Source of the DNA: Anaerolineae bacterium
GTDB taxonomy: Bacteria > Chloroflexota > Anaerolineae > Aggregatilineales > Phototrophicaceae
Assembly: GCA_013360465.1 (NCBI GenBank)
Contig: JABWBO010000039.1
Location: forward strand, 1 to 50,102
Length of the DNA stretch: 50,102 nucleotides
Reading direction: 5' to 3'
How positions within the stretch are numbered: the first letter of the stretch is position 1; every line of letters begins with the position of its first letter. A model generated the notes under the pieces. It made no database searches, was not told the origin of the DNA, and saw nothing but the letters and a program-made list of their open reading frames with translations. Positions 25,421-33,518 of this stretch are shown one piece after another. A program made the translations under genes and the position numbers.

Positions 25421-26440
25421 TCACGCCTTGTGCCGCGCATCCGCCAGCACCCGCGCCGTCTCGTGGCACGCCGCCCTGCCCGCGCCGTTGTTATAGGCGA
25501 CCATCGGGGGCGGCGTGGTGCGGCAGATCGGCTGAGCATAGGCGCAGCGTTCGTGGAATTTACACCCCGGCGGCGGTTCGATCAGGTCGGGCGGGCTGCC
25601 GGGGATGCTCTCCAGCGTCTCGGCTCCGGCGCTCAGGCGCGGCGCGGCGTTGAGCAGGCTGAGCGTATAGGCATGGCGCGAGCGGTAAAAGACATCGTTG
25701 ACCGGACCGATCTCGACGATTTCGCCGGCGTACATGGTGGCGACGGTGTCGGCGATTTCGGCGGCGACCGCCAGATCGTGGCTGATGAAGATGACGCTGA
25801 AGTTCAGCTCGGCGCGCAGCTGCTTAAGCACATCCAGGATCGAACGCTGGGTGAGGATGTCCACCGCCGTCGTCGGCTCGTCCATGATCACGATCTGGGG
25901 GCGCAGCAGCAGGCTGAGCGCCAGCAGCACCCGCTGGCGCATGCCGCCGCTCATCTCGTGCGGGTAGCTGTTGAAGACCCGTTTGGCGTCCAGGCGCACC
26001 TGCTCGAAGAGCTTCAGCGCCCGCGTCTGCGCTTCCAGCCGCCCGATGCCGTGCGCCGCCGCCGTCTCGTAGACCAGATCGCTGACGCGCAGCACCGGGT
26101 TGAGCGAATTGAGCGCGCCCTGAAAGACCATCGAGCATTCCGACCACAGGTAGCGCCGCATCGCCGTCTTGTCGAAATCGAGCAGGTTGACCGTGCGCCC
26201 GTCGCGGTAGGTGTAGGCGATGCTGCCGCTGTCGATGCTGGCATTCTTCGGAAGCTGGCGGATGAGCGCCAGGTTCAGGGTCGATTTCCCGCAGCCGCTC
26301 TCGCCGATCAGCGCCAGTGTTTCGCCGGCGTGCAGGTCGAACGAGACCTGGCTCACGGCGCGCACCCGTCCGCGCCGCGCCAGATAGCTGACGGACACGT
26401 CGCGCACGCTCAGCACGACCTTGTTCATGTCCAGGCTCAT
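25421..26440 (-). CDS. Peptide-type ABC transporter ATPase (OppD/DppD-like)
   Basis: This 339-residue ATPase partners the OppF-like one. Walker A is GESGCGKST, the Q-loop is ECSMVFQGALNSLNP, the signature is MSGGMRQRVLLALSL, Walker B is IVIMDEPTTAVD, and the switch is VIFISHDLAVAAEIAD. The C-terminal domain contains CKFHERCAYAQPIC, the four-Cys oligopeptide-transporter motif. Start is ATG 26440 (MSLDMNKVVLSVRD), 2 nt after the permease stop. The same frame extends far upstream across the permease gene and is spurious there. Gene order B-C-D-F is the canonical opp/dpp arrangement. Confidence 0.92.
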   Translation of the reverse strand: MSLDMNKVVLSVRDVSVSYLARRGRVRAVSQVSFDLHAGETLALIGESGCGKSTLNLALIRQLPKNASIDSGSIAYTYRDGRTVNLLDFDKTAMRRYLWSECSMVFQGALNSLNPVLRVSDLVYETAAAHGIGRLEAQTRALKLFEQVRLDAKRVFNSYPHEMSGGMRQRVLLALSLLLRPQIVIMDEPTTAVDILTQRSILDVLKQLRAELNFSVIFISHDLAVAAEIADTVATMYAGEIVEIGPVNDVFYRSRHAYTLSLLNAAPRLSAGAETLESIPGSPPDLIEPPPGCKFHERCAYAQPICRTTPPPMVAYNNGAGRAACHETARVLADARHKA

Positions 26441-26442
26441 GA

Positions 26443-27630
26443 TTACACCCCGCTCCGCAGCCGGGGATTGAAGATCTCCTCCAGCGAGCGGCTGAACAGC
26501 ACGAGCGAAAGCTGGAAGAGGGCGATGGCGATGATCGGCGAGAGCAGCATACCGGCTGCCTGGGGCAGGAAGAGGACGCCCTGCTGCCGACCGGTGTAGA
26601 TCATGACCGCCCAGTCGGGTTCGCGCAGCGGGACCAGCCCCAGGAAGACCAGCCCGACGATGGAGTACATCGCCACGCGGATGGTGAAGATCAGGTTGAC
26701 GGCGACATAGCTCACCATGTTGGGGAAGACCTCGCGGCTGATGATGTGCCATAAACCGAGATCGAGCGCCATCGCCGCCTGCACGTAGTCGCGCTCGCGC
26801 AGGCTGAGGACCTGCGCCCGCACCGCCCGCATCAGGGTGGGCCAGTTCAGCACGCCGAAGAGCAGCGCCAGCAGGAAATCGCTGTCGAACTCCACCAGCG
26901 CCGCCAGCACGATCAGCAGCGGAAACGCCGGGATGGTCAGGATGAAGTTGGCGACGGTGGTGATCACCTGATCGACCGCGCCGCCCAGCAGCCCGGCGGC
27001 GGACCCCAGGATGACGGCGATGCCGGTCGCCAGGATGCCCGCCTGAATCGAGGTGACGATCAGGCGCTGCCCGCCGTGTACCATGTGTGACAGGACATCG
27101 CGTCCTTTCCAGTCCAGACCCAGCGGGAACTCGGCGCTGGGCGGGGCGACCAGCGCCCGCGACCCCGGCGTCCGCCGGTCCATGTGCGCCGCGCCGTCGT
27201 ATTCGATGAACAGGGGACCGAAGGTGGTCACCAGCACGAAGAAGAGGATTCCGATGAAGCCGATCAGTCCGGCTTTGTTGCGGGTCAGCGCCTTCCACGA
27301 CGCGCGAACGGTGGTCCCCAGATTCGCCATGGCGCGCTGAAGCTGTTCGACCCGCGAAACTTCGAAGCTCACATCTTCCAGCGCGGCGCGCGAGGTGAAA
27401 GGGTCCTGCCGGTTGACGTAAGCGTAGCTGACGACGACGGCATAGGTCAGGAGGATCATCGGCAGCCCGCCGATCAGCCCACAGGCGAAGCCGCTGAGCA
27501 GGCAGGCGATGAAGCCGCCGACGCCCGCGCCGATCTTGCGGTAGTAGAACCCGGCGGCGAGCGGGACCAGACCGCAGATCGCGCCGATGATCAGCCCTAC
27601 CGGCGTAGCGACGGTCTCCAAGCCGATCAT
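26443..27630 (-). CDS. Peptide-type ABC permease (OppC/DppC-like) with extra N-terminal TM module
   Basis: This is a 395-residue permease. Residues from about 105 onward match OppC: ASWKALTRNKAGLIGFIGILFF (N-terminal domain with TM1), EFPLGLDWKGRDVLSHMVHGG and the EAA loop region YVQAAMALDLGLWHIISREVFPN. Residues 1-75 are an additional module with two or three Gly-rich helices (LIIGAICGLVPLAAGFYY, GFIACLLSGFACGLIGGL, MILLTYAVVVSYAYV), absent from standard OppC (about 300 residues). ATG 27630 overlaps the preceding permease stop by 4 nt (ATGA). The role of the extra module is unknown; it could assemble with the 63-aa membrane protein encoded nearby. Confidence 0.88.
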   Translation of the reverse strand: MIGLETVATPVGLIIGAICGLVPLAAGFYYRKIGAGVGGFIACLLSGFACGLIGGLPMILLTYAVVVSYAYVNRQDPFTSRAALEDVSFEVSRVEQLQRAMANLGTTVRASWKALTRNKAGLIGFIGILFFVLVTTFGPLFIEYDGAAHMDRRTPGSRALVAPPSAEFPLGLDWKGRDVLSHMVHGGQRLIVTSIQAGILATGIAVILGSAAGLLGGAVDQVITTVANFILTIPAFPLLIVLAALVEFDSDFLLALLFGVLNWPTLMRAVRAQVLSLRERDYVQAAMALDLGLWHIISREVFPNMVSYVAVNLIFTIRVAMYSIVGLVFLGLVPLREPDWAVMIYTGRQQGVLFLPQAAGMLLSPIIAIALFQLSLVLFSRSLEEIFNPRLRSGV

Positions 27631-28718
27631 GCCTCTCCTCCCTTGTCCAGCCGCACGCGCGGGTCCAGCCAGGCGATGGCGACATCCGCCAAGATATTAG
27701 AGGCGACGACCGCCACCGTGATGACCAGGAAGATGCCCTGCATGACCGTGTAATCGCGCCCGGTGATGGCGAGGTAGAGATTACGCCCCAGACCGGGGTA
27801 CTGGAACATCTCTTCGATGATCACGCTGCCGCCCATGATGAAACCGATGCTGATCGCCAATCGGGTGATCAGCGGGAGCATGGCGTTGCGCCCGACATAG
27901 GCGGAAAGAATCCGCCGCTGAGGCAGCCCGCGCGCCTGTGCCACCGTGATGTAGTCTTCGCCCAGGGTGCTGATGGTGCTGCTCTTCATCGCCAGTATCC
28001 ACGCGCCGATGGACGAGAGCGTGTAGATGAGCATGGGCATGAAGGCGTATTGCAGGATGCTGCCGATGTATTCGAGCGACAGCGCCGGGGTGATCGTCGG
28101 GTCTACGCCGCCGCGCACCTGCCCGATCTTGAACCATTCCAGCTGCACGCCGAAGATCAGGATGATCAGCAGGGCGATGATGTAGTCGGGGATGCCGGAG
28201 ATGACCGAGGCGAGGGTCGTGACCACGTTGTCGAGCCAGCTGCCGCGCCAGTAGCCGATCGCCAGACCGAGGGTCGTGCCGAGCGTGAAGCTGATCAGCA
28301 CCGACAGCCCGATGGAAAAGAGCGTCCAGGGCAGGTAGCGCAGGATCAGCTCGGCGACCGGCGTACCCGTCTTGGTGATCGACATGCCCAGGTCGCCCTG
28401 AAGCAGATCGCCGATGTAGTCGCTGAACTGCAAGATCACCGGACGGTCGGGGTCGAAGTTGAAGATGCTCGCCGCCGCCCGGTAGGCGTCTTCATAGGTC
28501 ATCGCCTGGCGCGTCATCAGGTCATCGATGCGGACCTGAAAGGGGTTGCCGGGCATCTGGCGGATCATGAAGAAGGTCAGCGTCATCACCGCCAGGATTG
28601 TGATCACCCCCTGAATCACGACTTTGAAGAGATAGCTGCGTCGCAGGCGGCGCAGACGCTCGCGCAGCGTCGGAGCGGGCTGCGCGGCGGGCGGAGATGA
28701 GGCAGAAAGGGCAGTCAT
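27627..28718 (-). CDS. Peptide-type ABC permease (OppB/DppB-like)
   Basis: This is a 363-residue permease. After a short cytoplasmic N-terminus comes LFKVVIQGVITILAVMTLTFFMIRQMPGNPF, the signature OppB first helix and R-x-x-P-G-x-P-F loop. The expected extracytoplasmic domain (DPDRPVILQFSDYIGDLLQGDLG) follows, then five TM helices with the EAA-like loop DYITVAQARGLPQRRILSAYVGRNAM. The start is ATG 28718, with AGGA six bases before it. The longer frame to 28796 covers a hairpin-rich spacer and is not supported. Downstream genes are coupled through ATGA. Confidence 0.92.
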   Translation of the reverse strand: MTALSASSPPAAQPAPTLRERLRRLRRSYLFKVVIQGVITILAVMTLTFFMIRQMPGNPFQVRIDDLMTRQAMTYEDAYRAAASIFNFDPDRPVILQFSDYIGDLLQGDLGMSITKTGTPVAELILRYLPWTLFSIGLSVLISFTLGTTLGLAIGYWRGSWLDNVVTTLASVISGIPDYIIALLIILIFGVQLEWFKIGQVRGGVDPTITPALSLEYIGSILQYAFMPMLIYTLSSIGAWILAMKSSTISTLGEDYITVAQARGLPQRRILSAYVGRNAMLPLITRLAISIGFIMGGSVIIEEMFQYPGLGRNLYLAITGRDYTVMQGIFLVITVAVVASNILADVAIAWLDPRVRLDKGGEA

Positions 28719-28771
28719 GATTCGTCCTGGGAACAGGTTTTTGCCAGATGTTCTTTTCGGGCATGAGCAGC

Positions 28772-28839
28772 GCGACCCACCGGGTCGCCCCGACAAGCCC
28801 GCCCATGCCCCGCCGCTCCCACCGATGTGGAAGCGGCGG
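28772..28839 (-). promoter_or_regulatory. Hairpins between binding-protein gene and permease genes
   Basis: Two hairpins sit in the 136-nt spacer. One is a GCGACCC-acc-GGGTCGC stem (28772-28788, related to the GTAGGGGC family). The other is a long stem, CCGCCGCT at 28810-28817 with AGCGGCGG at 28832-28839, whose inner part CCAC-cgat-GTGG also pairs. No T-run follows. In ABC operons such structures commonly stabilise the upstream binding-protein message or partly stop transcription, giving more binding protein than permease. That is inferred here. Confidence 0.6.
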
Positions 28840-28854
28840 CGCGGGGGTGAAGGG

Positions 28855-30609
28855 TTAGCTCCCTGCCGGGAACAGCGTCCCGTTCAGGATCAGGTAGATG
28901 ATGAAGTGATCGCTGGACGGATTGGCGTAGATCGGGTCGCCGTCCGCCGGCGCGCCGCCGATGGACTGTTCGTTAACCGGTTCCACGCTCAGCATTTCGT
29001 TCAGCGGGATGAAGAACAGCGTGTCATTGATGATCTCGGCGACGAAGTCGGCTTTTGCCGTCAGTTCCGCCGGATCAAGACCCGCGCTCACGTTGAGGAT
29101 CAGGTCGTTGAGGTCGATCTGCTGTCCATTCCATTCGAACTGGAGCGGCAGGCTCATGCCGGGCTGTTCCGCCGGCAGGACCGGGTTGTTCCAGCGGCGG
29201 ATGGGGCTGTTCATGCTGTTGAAGGCGAAGGGTGCGCCGGCGCCCCAGCTCCATACGGACAGCTCATAGTTGCCTTCACGGATCGCCTGGGCGGCTTCCT
29301 GCCAGGGCAGGGCGCGCTCGGTGATGTCGAAGCCGAAATCGTTGAGCTGCGCCGTCGCGTCGCGCGCCATCGCGCTGAAGTCGGCGAAGTCCGCTGGGAA
29401 GGTGTATTCGAAGCTGAGGAGGTTGCCCTCGGCGTCCGCCCACTTGCCGTCGGCATTACGGGTGTAGCCCGCCGCCGCCATGTACTCTTCCGCCTTCGCC
29501 AGATCGTACTCGTAGCGATCCAGCCCGGCGATGGCTTCTTCGCTCAGCAGCTGCGGGGTCAGCGAGTCCAGGATGCCGGAGAAGTAGACCGTGCCCATCG
29601 CGCCCAGACCGTTGGTCAGCAGCGCGCTCTGGTCGCGGTTGATGGCGTGCGCCATCGCCTTACGCAGGTTCACGTCGTTGAAGGCTTCGACCTGGTAGTT
29701 GAAGAGGACTGCCGGACCATAGCCGCGCGGCGTGGTGACCAGGCGGATGCCCTCGGCGGCGAAGGCTTCGATGGTCGCCGGCGGGTAGACGTTGGTGGAG
29801 TGCGCCAGCTCGCCGCTGAGGACCAGCGGGGTGGTCACTTCCGTCTCGCCCGACCACAGCTTGAGGTCGCCGAAGCGGACGGAGCCGGAGTACAGGCTGT
29901 TCGGCTGCCAGTGCAGCGTCATGAAGGCTTCGCCCACGTCGTCGAGCGTATAGGTGTACGGTCCGCTGGCGATCAACGTCTCCGGGTGATATTCGCCGAT
30001 GGCGGTGGAAAGCGCCTGCCATTCGGCGTCATCCTTGGTCTTGCCGGCGGCGGCGAGTTCCGCCGCCTGGGCGGCGAGATCGCCATAGTTGGCGCTGGCG
30101 GAGACGCTTTGTTTCAGGATCAGGCGTTCCGCGCTGAGCGAAGCCACCCCTTCTTTGAAGATGAAGCGGGTGGTCATCTCATCGACGGCTTCCACGCCTT
30201 CCAGCGAGTTCCAGATTGTCCAGCCGAGGATGCGCCCGATGGCGAAGGTATCGACCACATCCTTCGAAGTGATAGGCGCGCCATCCGACCACAGAGCGCC
30301 TTCCTGAATCGTGTATTCGTAGGCGGCGTTGTCGTCGACAAAGCCCCACGATGACGCCAACATCGACACGTATTCGTTCGATGCCCACAGGTAGTAGGCG
30401 GGTGTCAGCTCCACAATCGGGCGATACACCGTGCCCAGATTGGTGTCCAGGCCGCCAGACGCGAAGCTACTCAGGTTGTGCGTTCCGGGCGCAGCATAGG
30501 GCCAGGTCCCCAGCCACGTCCCCTGCGGGGCGTCCTGCGCCGCCAGGGGCAGCGCCGTGACGCCCAAGGCGAGGATGACGATGAGCAACAATACTAGCAA
30601 ACGCTTCAT
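28855..30609 (-). CDS. Extracellular solute-binding protein, family 5 (peptide/muropeptide type)
   Basis: This 584-residue exported protein begins with an n-region MKR, a hydrophobic core LLVLLLIVILALGVTALPL and a likely signal peptidase site AA|QDAP; there is no lipobox Cys. Family-5 features include YRPIVELTPAYYLWASNEY, the ATWSDGAPITSKDV-like segment (EGALWSDGAPITSKDVVDTF), FNYQVEAFNDVNLRKAMAHAINRD and GYTRNADGKWADAEG. The family binds oligopeptides, nickel, murein tripeptide (MppA) or sugars. The nagZ-namZ context favours muropeptides or amino-sugar compounds. The start ATG 30609 is preceded by GGAGG. First gene of the cluster, with a promoter and a palindromic operator upstream. Confidence 0.9.
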   Translation of the reverse strand: MKRLLVLLLIVILALGVTALPLAAQDAPQGTWLGTWPYAAPGTHNLSSFASGGLDTNLGTVYRPIVELTPAYYLWASNEYVSMLASSWGFVDDNAAYEYTIQEGALWSDGAPITSKDVVDTFAIGRILGWTIWNSLEGVEAVDEMTTRFIFKEGVASLSAERLILKQSVSASANYGDLAAQAAELAAAGKTKDDAEWQALSTAIGEYHPETLIASGPYTYTLDDVGEAFMTLHWQPNSLYSGSVRFGDLKLWSGETEVTTPLVLSGELAHSTNVYPPATIEAFAAEGIRLVTTPRGYGPAVLFNYQVEAFNDVNLRKAMAHAINRDQSALLTNGLGAMGTVYFSGILDSLTPQLLSEEAIAGLDRYEYDLAKAEEYMAAAGYTRNADGKWADAEGNLLSFEYTFPADFADFSAMARDATAQLNDFGFDITERALPWQEAAQAIREGNYELSVWSWGAGAPFAFNSMNSPIRRWNNPVLPAEQPGMSLPLQFEWNGQQIDLNDLILNVSAGLDPAELTAKADFVAEIINDTLFFIPLNEMLSVEPVNEQSIGGAPADGDPIYANPSSDHFIIYLILNGTLFPAGS

Positions 30610-30642
30610 AGGTTTTTTCCTCCGAACAATCCTGTGGTCTAG

Positions 30643-30658
30643 TGTGGTATAGTCCACT
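30643..30658 (-). promoter_or_regulatory. Candidate GntR/HutC (DasR/NagR-like) operator
   Basis: TGTGGTATAGTCCACT contains the dyad GTGG-NN-TA-NN-CCAC. It agrees at 12 of 16 positions with the DasR-type consensus ACTGGTCTAGACCACT as I remember it. A half-site, TGGTCTAG, adjoins it at 30635-30642. It lies at the predicted transcription start of the binding-protein gene, a typical repressor position, and a HutC-type regulator is encoded in the same cluster. Confidence 0.6.
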
Positions 30659-30665
30659 CTGATTC

Positions 30666-30694
30666 AGTGTAACGTCGCATTACGGCGGATGCAA
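30666..30694 (-). promoter_or_regulatory. Promoter of the muropeptide-type transporter cluster
   Basis: On the minus strand, TTGCAT (30689-30694) and TACACT (30666-30671) are spaced 17 bp. Initiation is expected near 30659, inside or next to the palindrome at 30643-30658. The leader would be about 50 nt and ends in GGAGG before the ATG. Confidence 0.6.
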
Positions 30695-30750
30695 GCCCTG
30701 CAAGGTATGATTGTGCAGGTTGTTCAAAATGACAGGAACAGGCTGCAAAA

Positions 30751-31755
30751 ATGACATTCACTATCCCCGCCACGACGCGCGCCGCCGTGATCCACCAGTA
30801 CGCGGCAGGCGTGTCGCATGTCTCCCTGGAAGAGCGCCTGGTGACGCCGCCGGGCAGGGGCGAAGTGCTGATGCGCATCGCCGCCGCGCCCATCAACCCC
30901 TCCGATCTGGCATTCCTCGCCGGAAACTACGGCGTGCGCAAGCCGCTGCCCTGCGTGCCGGGCTTCGAGGGCGGCGGCGTGGTGATCGCCGTCGGCGAGG
31001 GGGTCGATCCGGCGCTGGTCGGGCGGACGGCTGCCTGCTTCGCCGCCGATTCGGACGGGACCTGGATGGAGGTCATGCGGACGCGGGCGGCGTACTGCTT
31101 CCCTGTGAACGCCGGCATCGCCCCCGAAGCGGCGGCGACCCTGCTGGTCAACCCGTTGACCGCCCTGGCGCTGCTGGAGCGCGCCATCGATTCGCAGGGC
31201 GCGACGCCTGCTATCGCCCAGACGGCTGCGGCGTCGGCGCTCGGTCAGATGATCGCCCGGCTGGCGCTGGAGCGCGGTATCCCGGCGGTACACGTCGTCC
31301 GGCGCGAGTCGCAGATCGAGACGCTGCGGGCGCTGGGCGCGGAACACGTCCTCAACAGCGAGACCGAGACGTTCGACCATGACTTTCGCGATCTCTCCCG
31401 CAAACTGGGCGTGCGCGCCTGCTTCGACGCTGTAGCCGGCGACCTGGGGGCGCGGCTGCTGCGCCTGATGCCTGCCGGCAGCCGGCTGATCGTCTACGGC
31501 GGTCTGGGCGGCGAGAGCGTTTCGGCGGCGGTTGGCGAGCTGATCTTCAGGAACAAGGCGGTCGAAGGCTTCTGGCTGTCATCGTGGCTGCGCGATACGG
31601 CGGCTGCGGCGCGGGCGTGGTCGGCAGTGCAGGCGGCGGCAGGGACGACCTTCGCCACCGAGGTGCGCGCTCGCACTCCTCTGGCGCGCATCGGGGAGGC
31701 ATTGACCGATTACGCGCGGCAGATGAGCGGCGGCAAGGTGCTGATCGTGCCCTGA
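30751..31755 (+). CDS. Zinc-free medium-chain dehydrogenase/quinone oxidoreductase family protein
   Basis: This 334-residue MDR protein has a GroES-like N-terminal domain: GEVLMRIAAAPINPSDLAFLAGNYG, then the conserved PCVPGFEGGGVVIAVGEGV with the P-G-x-E-x-x-G-x-V motif. The zinc-binding Cys/His residues of alcohol dehydrogenases are missing. The Rossmann part has TAAASALGQMIARLA, VRRESQIETLRALGAEHVLN and a GSRLIVYGGLGGE turn. These fit NADPH-dependent quinone or enone reductases (zeta-crystallin or enoyl-reductase type). The start ATG 30751 follows AGGCTGCAAAA, a weak ribosome site. It is divergent from the transporter cluster, with 141 bp between them. The physiological substrate is unknown. 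Confidence 0.85.
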   Translation: MTFTIPATTRAAVIHQYAAGVSHVSLEERLVTPPGRGEVLMRIAAAPINPSDLAFLAGNYGVRKPLPCVPGFEGGGVVIAVGEGVDPALVGRTAACFAADSDGTWMEVMRTRAAYCFPVNAGIAPEAAATLLVNPLTALALLERAIDSQGATPAIAQTAAASALGQMIARLALERGIPAVHVVRRESQIETLRALGAEHVLNSETETFDHDFRDLSRKLGVRACFDAVAGDLGARLLRLMPAGSRLIVYGGLGGESVSAAVGELIFRNKAVEGFWLSSWLRDTAAAARAWSAVQAAAGTTFATEVRARTPLARIGEALTDYARQMSGGKVLIVP

Positions 31756-31773
31756 GCCGCCGTTCCCGCCGGC

Positions 31774-32688
31774 TTACCGCCTGGACGGGCTGAGCGGGCG
31801 GCGCATCACCAGCGCGGCGCTGATCAGCACCAGCGCCCCGCCGAGCAGTTGGAGCGGCGACAGGCGTTCGCCGAGGAAGATCACTGCCATGATCACCGCC
31901 AGCACGGTCTCGACCGGGCTGAGCAGGGCAGTCTGCCCGCTGCCGATGCGCTGGATGCCGGCGGTCAGGGCGAGGCGCGCCAGGACCGTCGAGAAGACTG
32001 CCGTGATGCCGACCACGATCCAGCCGTCGGCGGGCAGTTCGAACCAGATGGCGGGCGGCGTGGTCAGGAAGTAGACCGCCGAGACGCAGACCGCCATGAC
32101 GGTGATGAACAGCGGGGTGATCTGGGCGGTTGAATAGCCGTACAGGGTGCGCTGGACGATCATCAGGTGGATAGAGAAGACGACCACCGTCACCATCACC
32201 AGCGCCACCCCCTGCCATGCCACCTGCCCGCCGACGCCGACCAGCAGCGTCACGCCGATCAAGCCCAGGGCAGCTCGTCCCGTGTCGAGGCGCGTCGGGC
32301 GGCTGCCGAGCAGCGTCAGCATGCCCAGGACGAACAGCGGGTTGGTGGAAAACAGCACCATTGCGACCGAGGCGTCGATGTACTGAAGCGCCAGGTAGAA
32401 CGCCGTCAGGCTGATGGCATTGGCGACTCCCGCCGCCGTCGCGCCGAGCAGCAGACGGCGTTCCAGCAAGGGGCGCTGTCGAAAGACGAAGAACTGGATC
32501 AGCCAGAGGATGACTGCCGAGAGGATCAGGCGCGCCGACAGCAAGGGCATGGGGGCGATGTCGGAAGTGAGCGCCTGCTTGGTGATCACCGAGGCGACGC
32601 TGCCGCCCAGGATGGCAACCAGCACGTAGAGGTAGCCGGCGGGGATCGCCCGGATGCGATGCGCGATGGCGGTAGAGACTGCGCTCAT
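31774..32688 (-). CDS. EamA/DMT family transporter
   Basis: This 304-residue membrane protein has ten TM helices in two EamA repeats. The first begins YLYVLVAILGGSVASVITKQAL and includes ALQYIDASVAMVLFSTNPLFVLGML, a typical EamA conserved stretch. The second has ALTAGIQRIGSGQTALLSPVETVLAVIMAVIFLGERL, with the P-x-x-x-x-x-x-x-x-x-x-G-E signature. DMT proteins export amino acids, metabolites or drugs. The substrate cannot be told. The start ATG 32688 overlaps the acetyltransferase stop by 4 nt (ATGA); the longer frame overlaps that gene and was rejected. It converges on the MDR gene with an 18-nt gap. Confidence 0.9.
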   Translation of the reverse strand: MSAVSTAIAHRIRAIPAGYLYVLVAILGGSVASVITKQALTSDIAPMPLLSARLILSAVILWLIQFFVFRQRPLLERRLLLGATAAGVANAISLTAFYLALQYIDASVAMVLFSTNPLFVLGMLTLLGSRPTRLDTGRAALGLIGVTLLVGVGGQVAWQGVALVMVTVVVFSIHLMIVQRTLYGYSTAQITPLFITVMAVCVSAVYFLTTPPAIWFELPADGWIVVGITAVFSTVLARLALTAGIQRIGSGQTALLSPVETVLAVIMAVIFLGERLSPLQLLGGALVLISAALVMRRPLSPSRR

Positions 32689-33284
32689 GGTCTTGCGAGC
32701 GCGCCTTGCGGGCGCGCCAGAACACCGACCACCTGGAACCATTCGGGGTCCGGGTCGGGGTTGCGTTCGACCGACATGCCGAGCCGGCGCATCACCGCCT
32801 GTGACGCCATGTTTTCGTGATCGGTCGTAGCGACCACCCGCCCCACGCCGAGTTCAACAAAGGCGTAGCGGATCATCGCCTGCGCGGCTTCGGCGGCGCA
32901 GCCCTGACCCCGGTGGGCTGCGTCGATCACCCAGAATAAGCCGAATTCCGGGAAGAAGTGGGCGGACGGCGCGCCGTTCAGCCGGTCTCGAAAGCTCGGC
33001 AGCTTCTCGAAGGGACCCCAGCACGGCACGAAGCCGACTGCGCCGATCAGCCTGCCGTCGTGGAGCGTGACGGCGCGGTCGCCATAGGGCGGCTGCCAAA
33101 GGCGCGCCAGTTCGGTATACGACGCGATCTGCCACGCCAACCAGCGCTGACGCGCCTCGCGCGGCGCTGCGCCAAAGCCTTCGTCCAGCACCGCCGTGAT
33201 GGCGTCCAGGTCGCTCGGCTCGAAGGGACGGACGATGAGGCGTTCGGTCCGCAGGAGGAAGTGGTGATGGGTTGGTTCGCTCAA
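32685..33284 (-). CDS. GNAT N-acetyltransferase, RimJ/RimL type
   Basis: This 199-residue GNAT protein opens with LLRTERLIVRPFEPSDLDAI, the usual first strand and helix of RimJ/RimL-like proteins. The acetyl-CoA-binding motif A is FWVIDAAHRGQGCAAEAAQAMIRYAF, with the R-G-x-G-x-A core. Motif B is VVATTDHENMASQAVMRRLGM. The likely function is acetylation of protein N-termini or a small amine; the substrate is not known. The only plausible start is TTG 33284, since the domain begins at residue 10 and no ATG or GTG lies before it. It is coupled to the DMT exporter gene by ATGA. Confidence 0.85.
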   Translation of the reverse strand: MSEPTHHHFLLRTERLIVRPFEPSDLDAITAVLDEGFGAAPREARQRWLAWQIASYTELARLWQPPYGDRAVTLHDGRLIGAVGFVPCWGPFEKLPSFRDRLNGAPSAHFFPEFGLFWVIDAAHRGQGCAAEAAQAMIRYAFVELGVGRVVATTDHENMASQAVMRRLGMSVERNPDPDPEWFQVVGVLARPQGALARP

Positions 33285-33345
33285 AGTTCTTCGGTCTGCC
33301 CCGTCACGTTTTGCGAGACATTGATTATACGCCCGGAAGTCTAAA

Positions 33346-33487
33346 AGACTGTTTGCAAACTGCTCACCTCACCCCGTTTCGCTGCGCTCAACTGCCCCTC
33401 TCCAATTGGAGAGGGGCAGGAAACCGTCAGGTTTCCGGGGTGAGCCGTCAGGTTTCCGGGGTGAGGTTGTGTGAAAACCGGCTTTGC
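33346..33487. repeat. MITE-like repeat, copy A (142 bp)
   Basis: It starts AGACTGTTTGCAAACTGCTC and ends GAAAACCGGCTTTGC. It contains the palindrome CCCCTCTCC-aatt-GGAGAGGGG and a 21-bp unit (33424-33465) present twice in tandem. Copy B at 42811-42926 is identical apart from one base, one 5-bp difference and the lack of the second 21-bp unit. The outermost GCAAA and inner CTCACC motifs are inverted between the two ends. Both copies are intergenic, and no transposase is encoded. Confidence 0.85.
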
Positions 33488-33518
33488 AGACACGCTCTTA
33501 GACGTGCTGGACGAGTGG

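Noticed and set aside
25421-27685. A 754-residue fusion of permease and OppD-like ATPase
   Set aside because: The N-terminal two thirds are an out-of-frame shadow of the OppC-like gene. The ATPase has its own ATG at 26440 with normal domain borders.
33346-33487. CRISPR-like or tandem array in the 21-bp repeats of copy A
   Set aside because: There are only two adjacent units without spacers, and the second copy of the element has a single unit.
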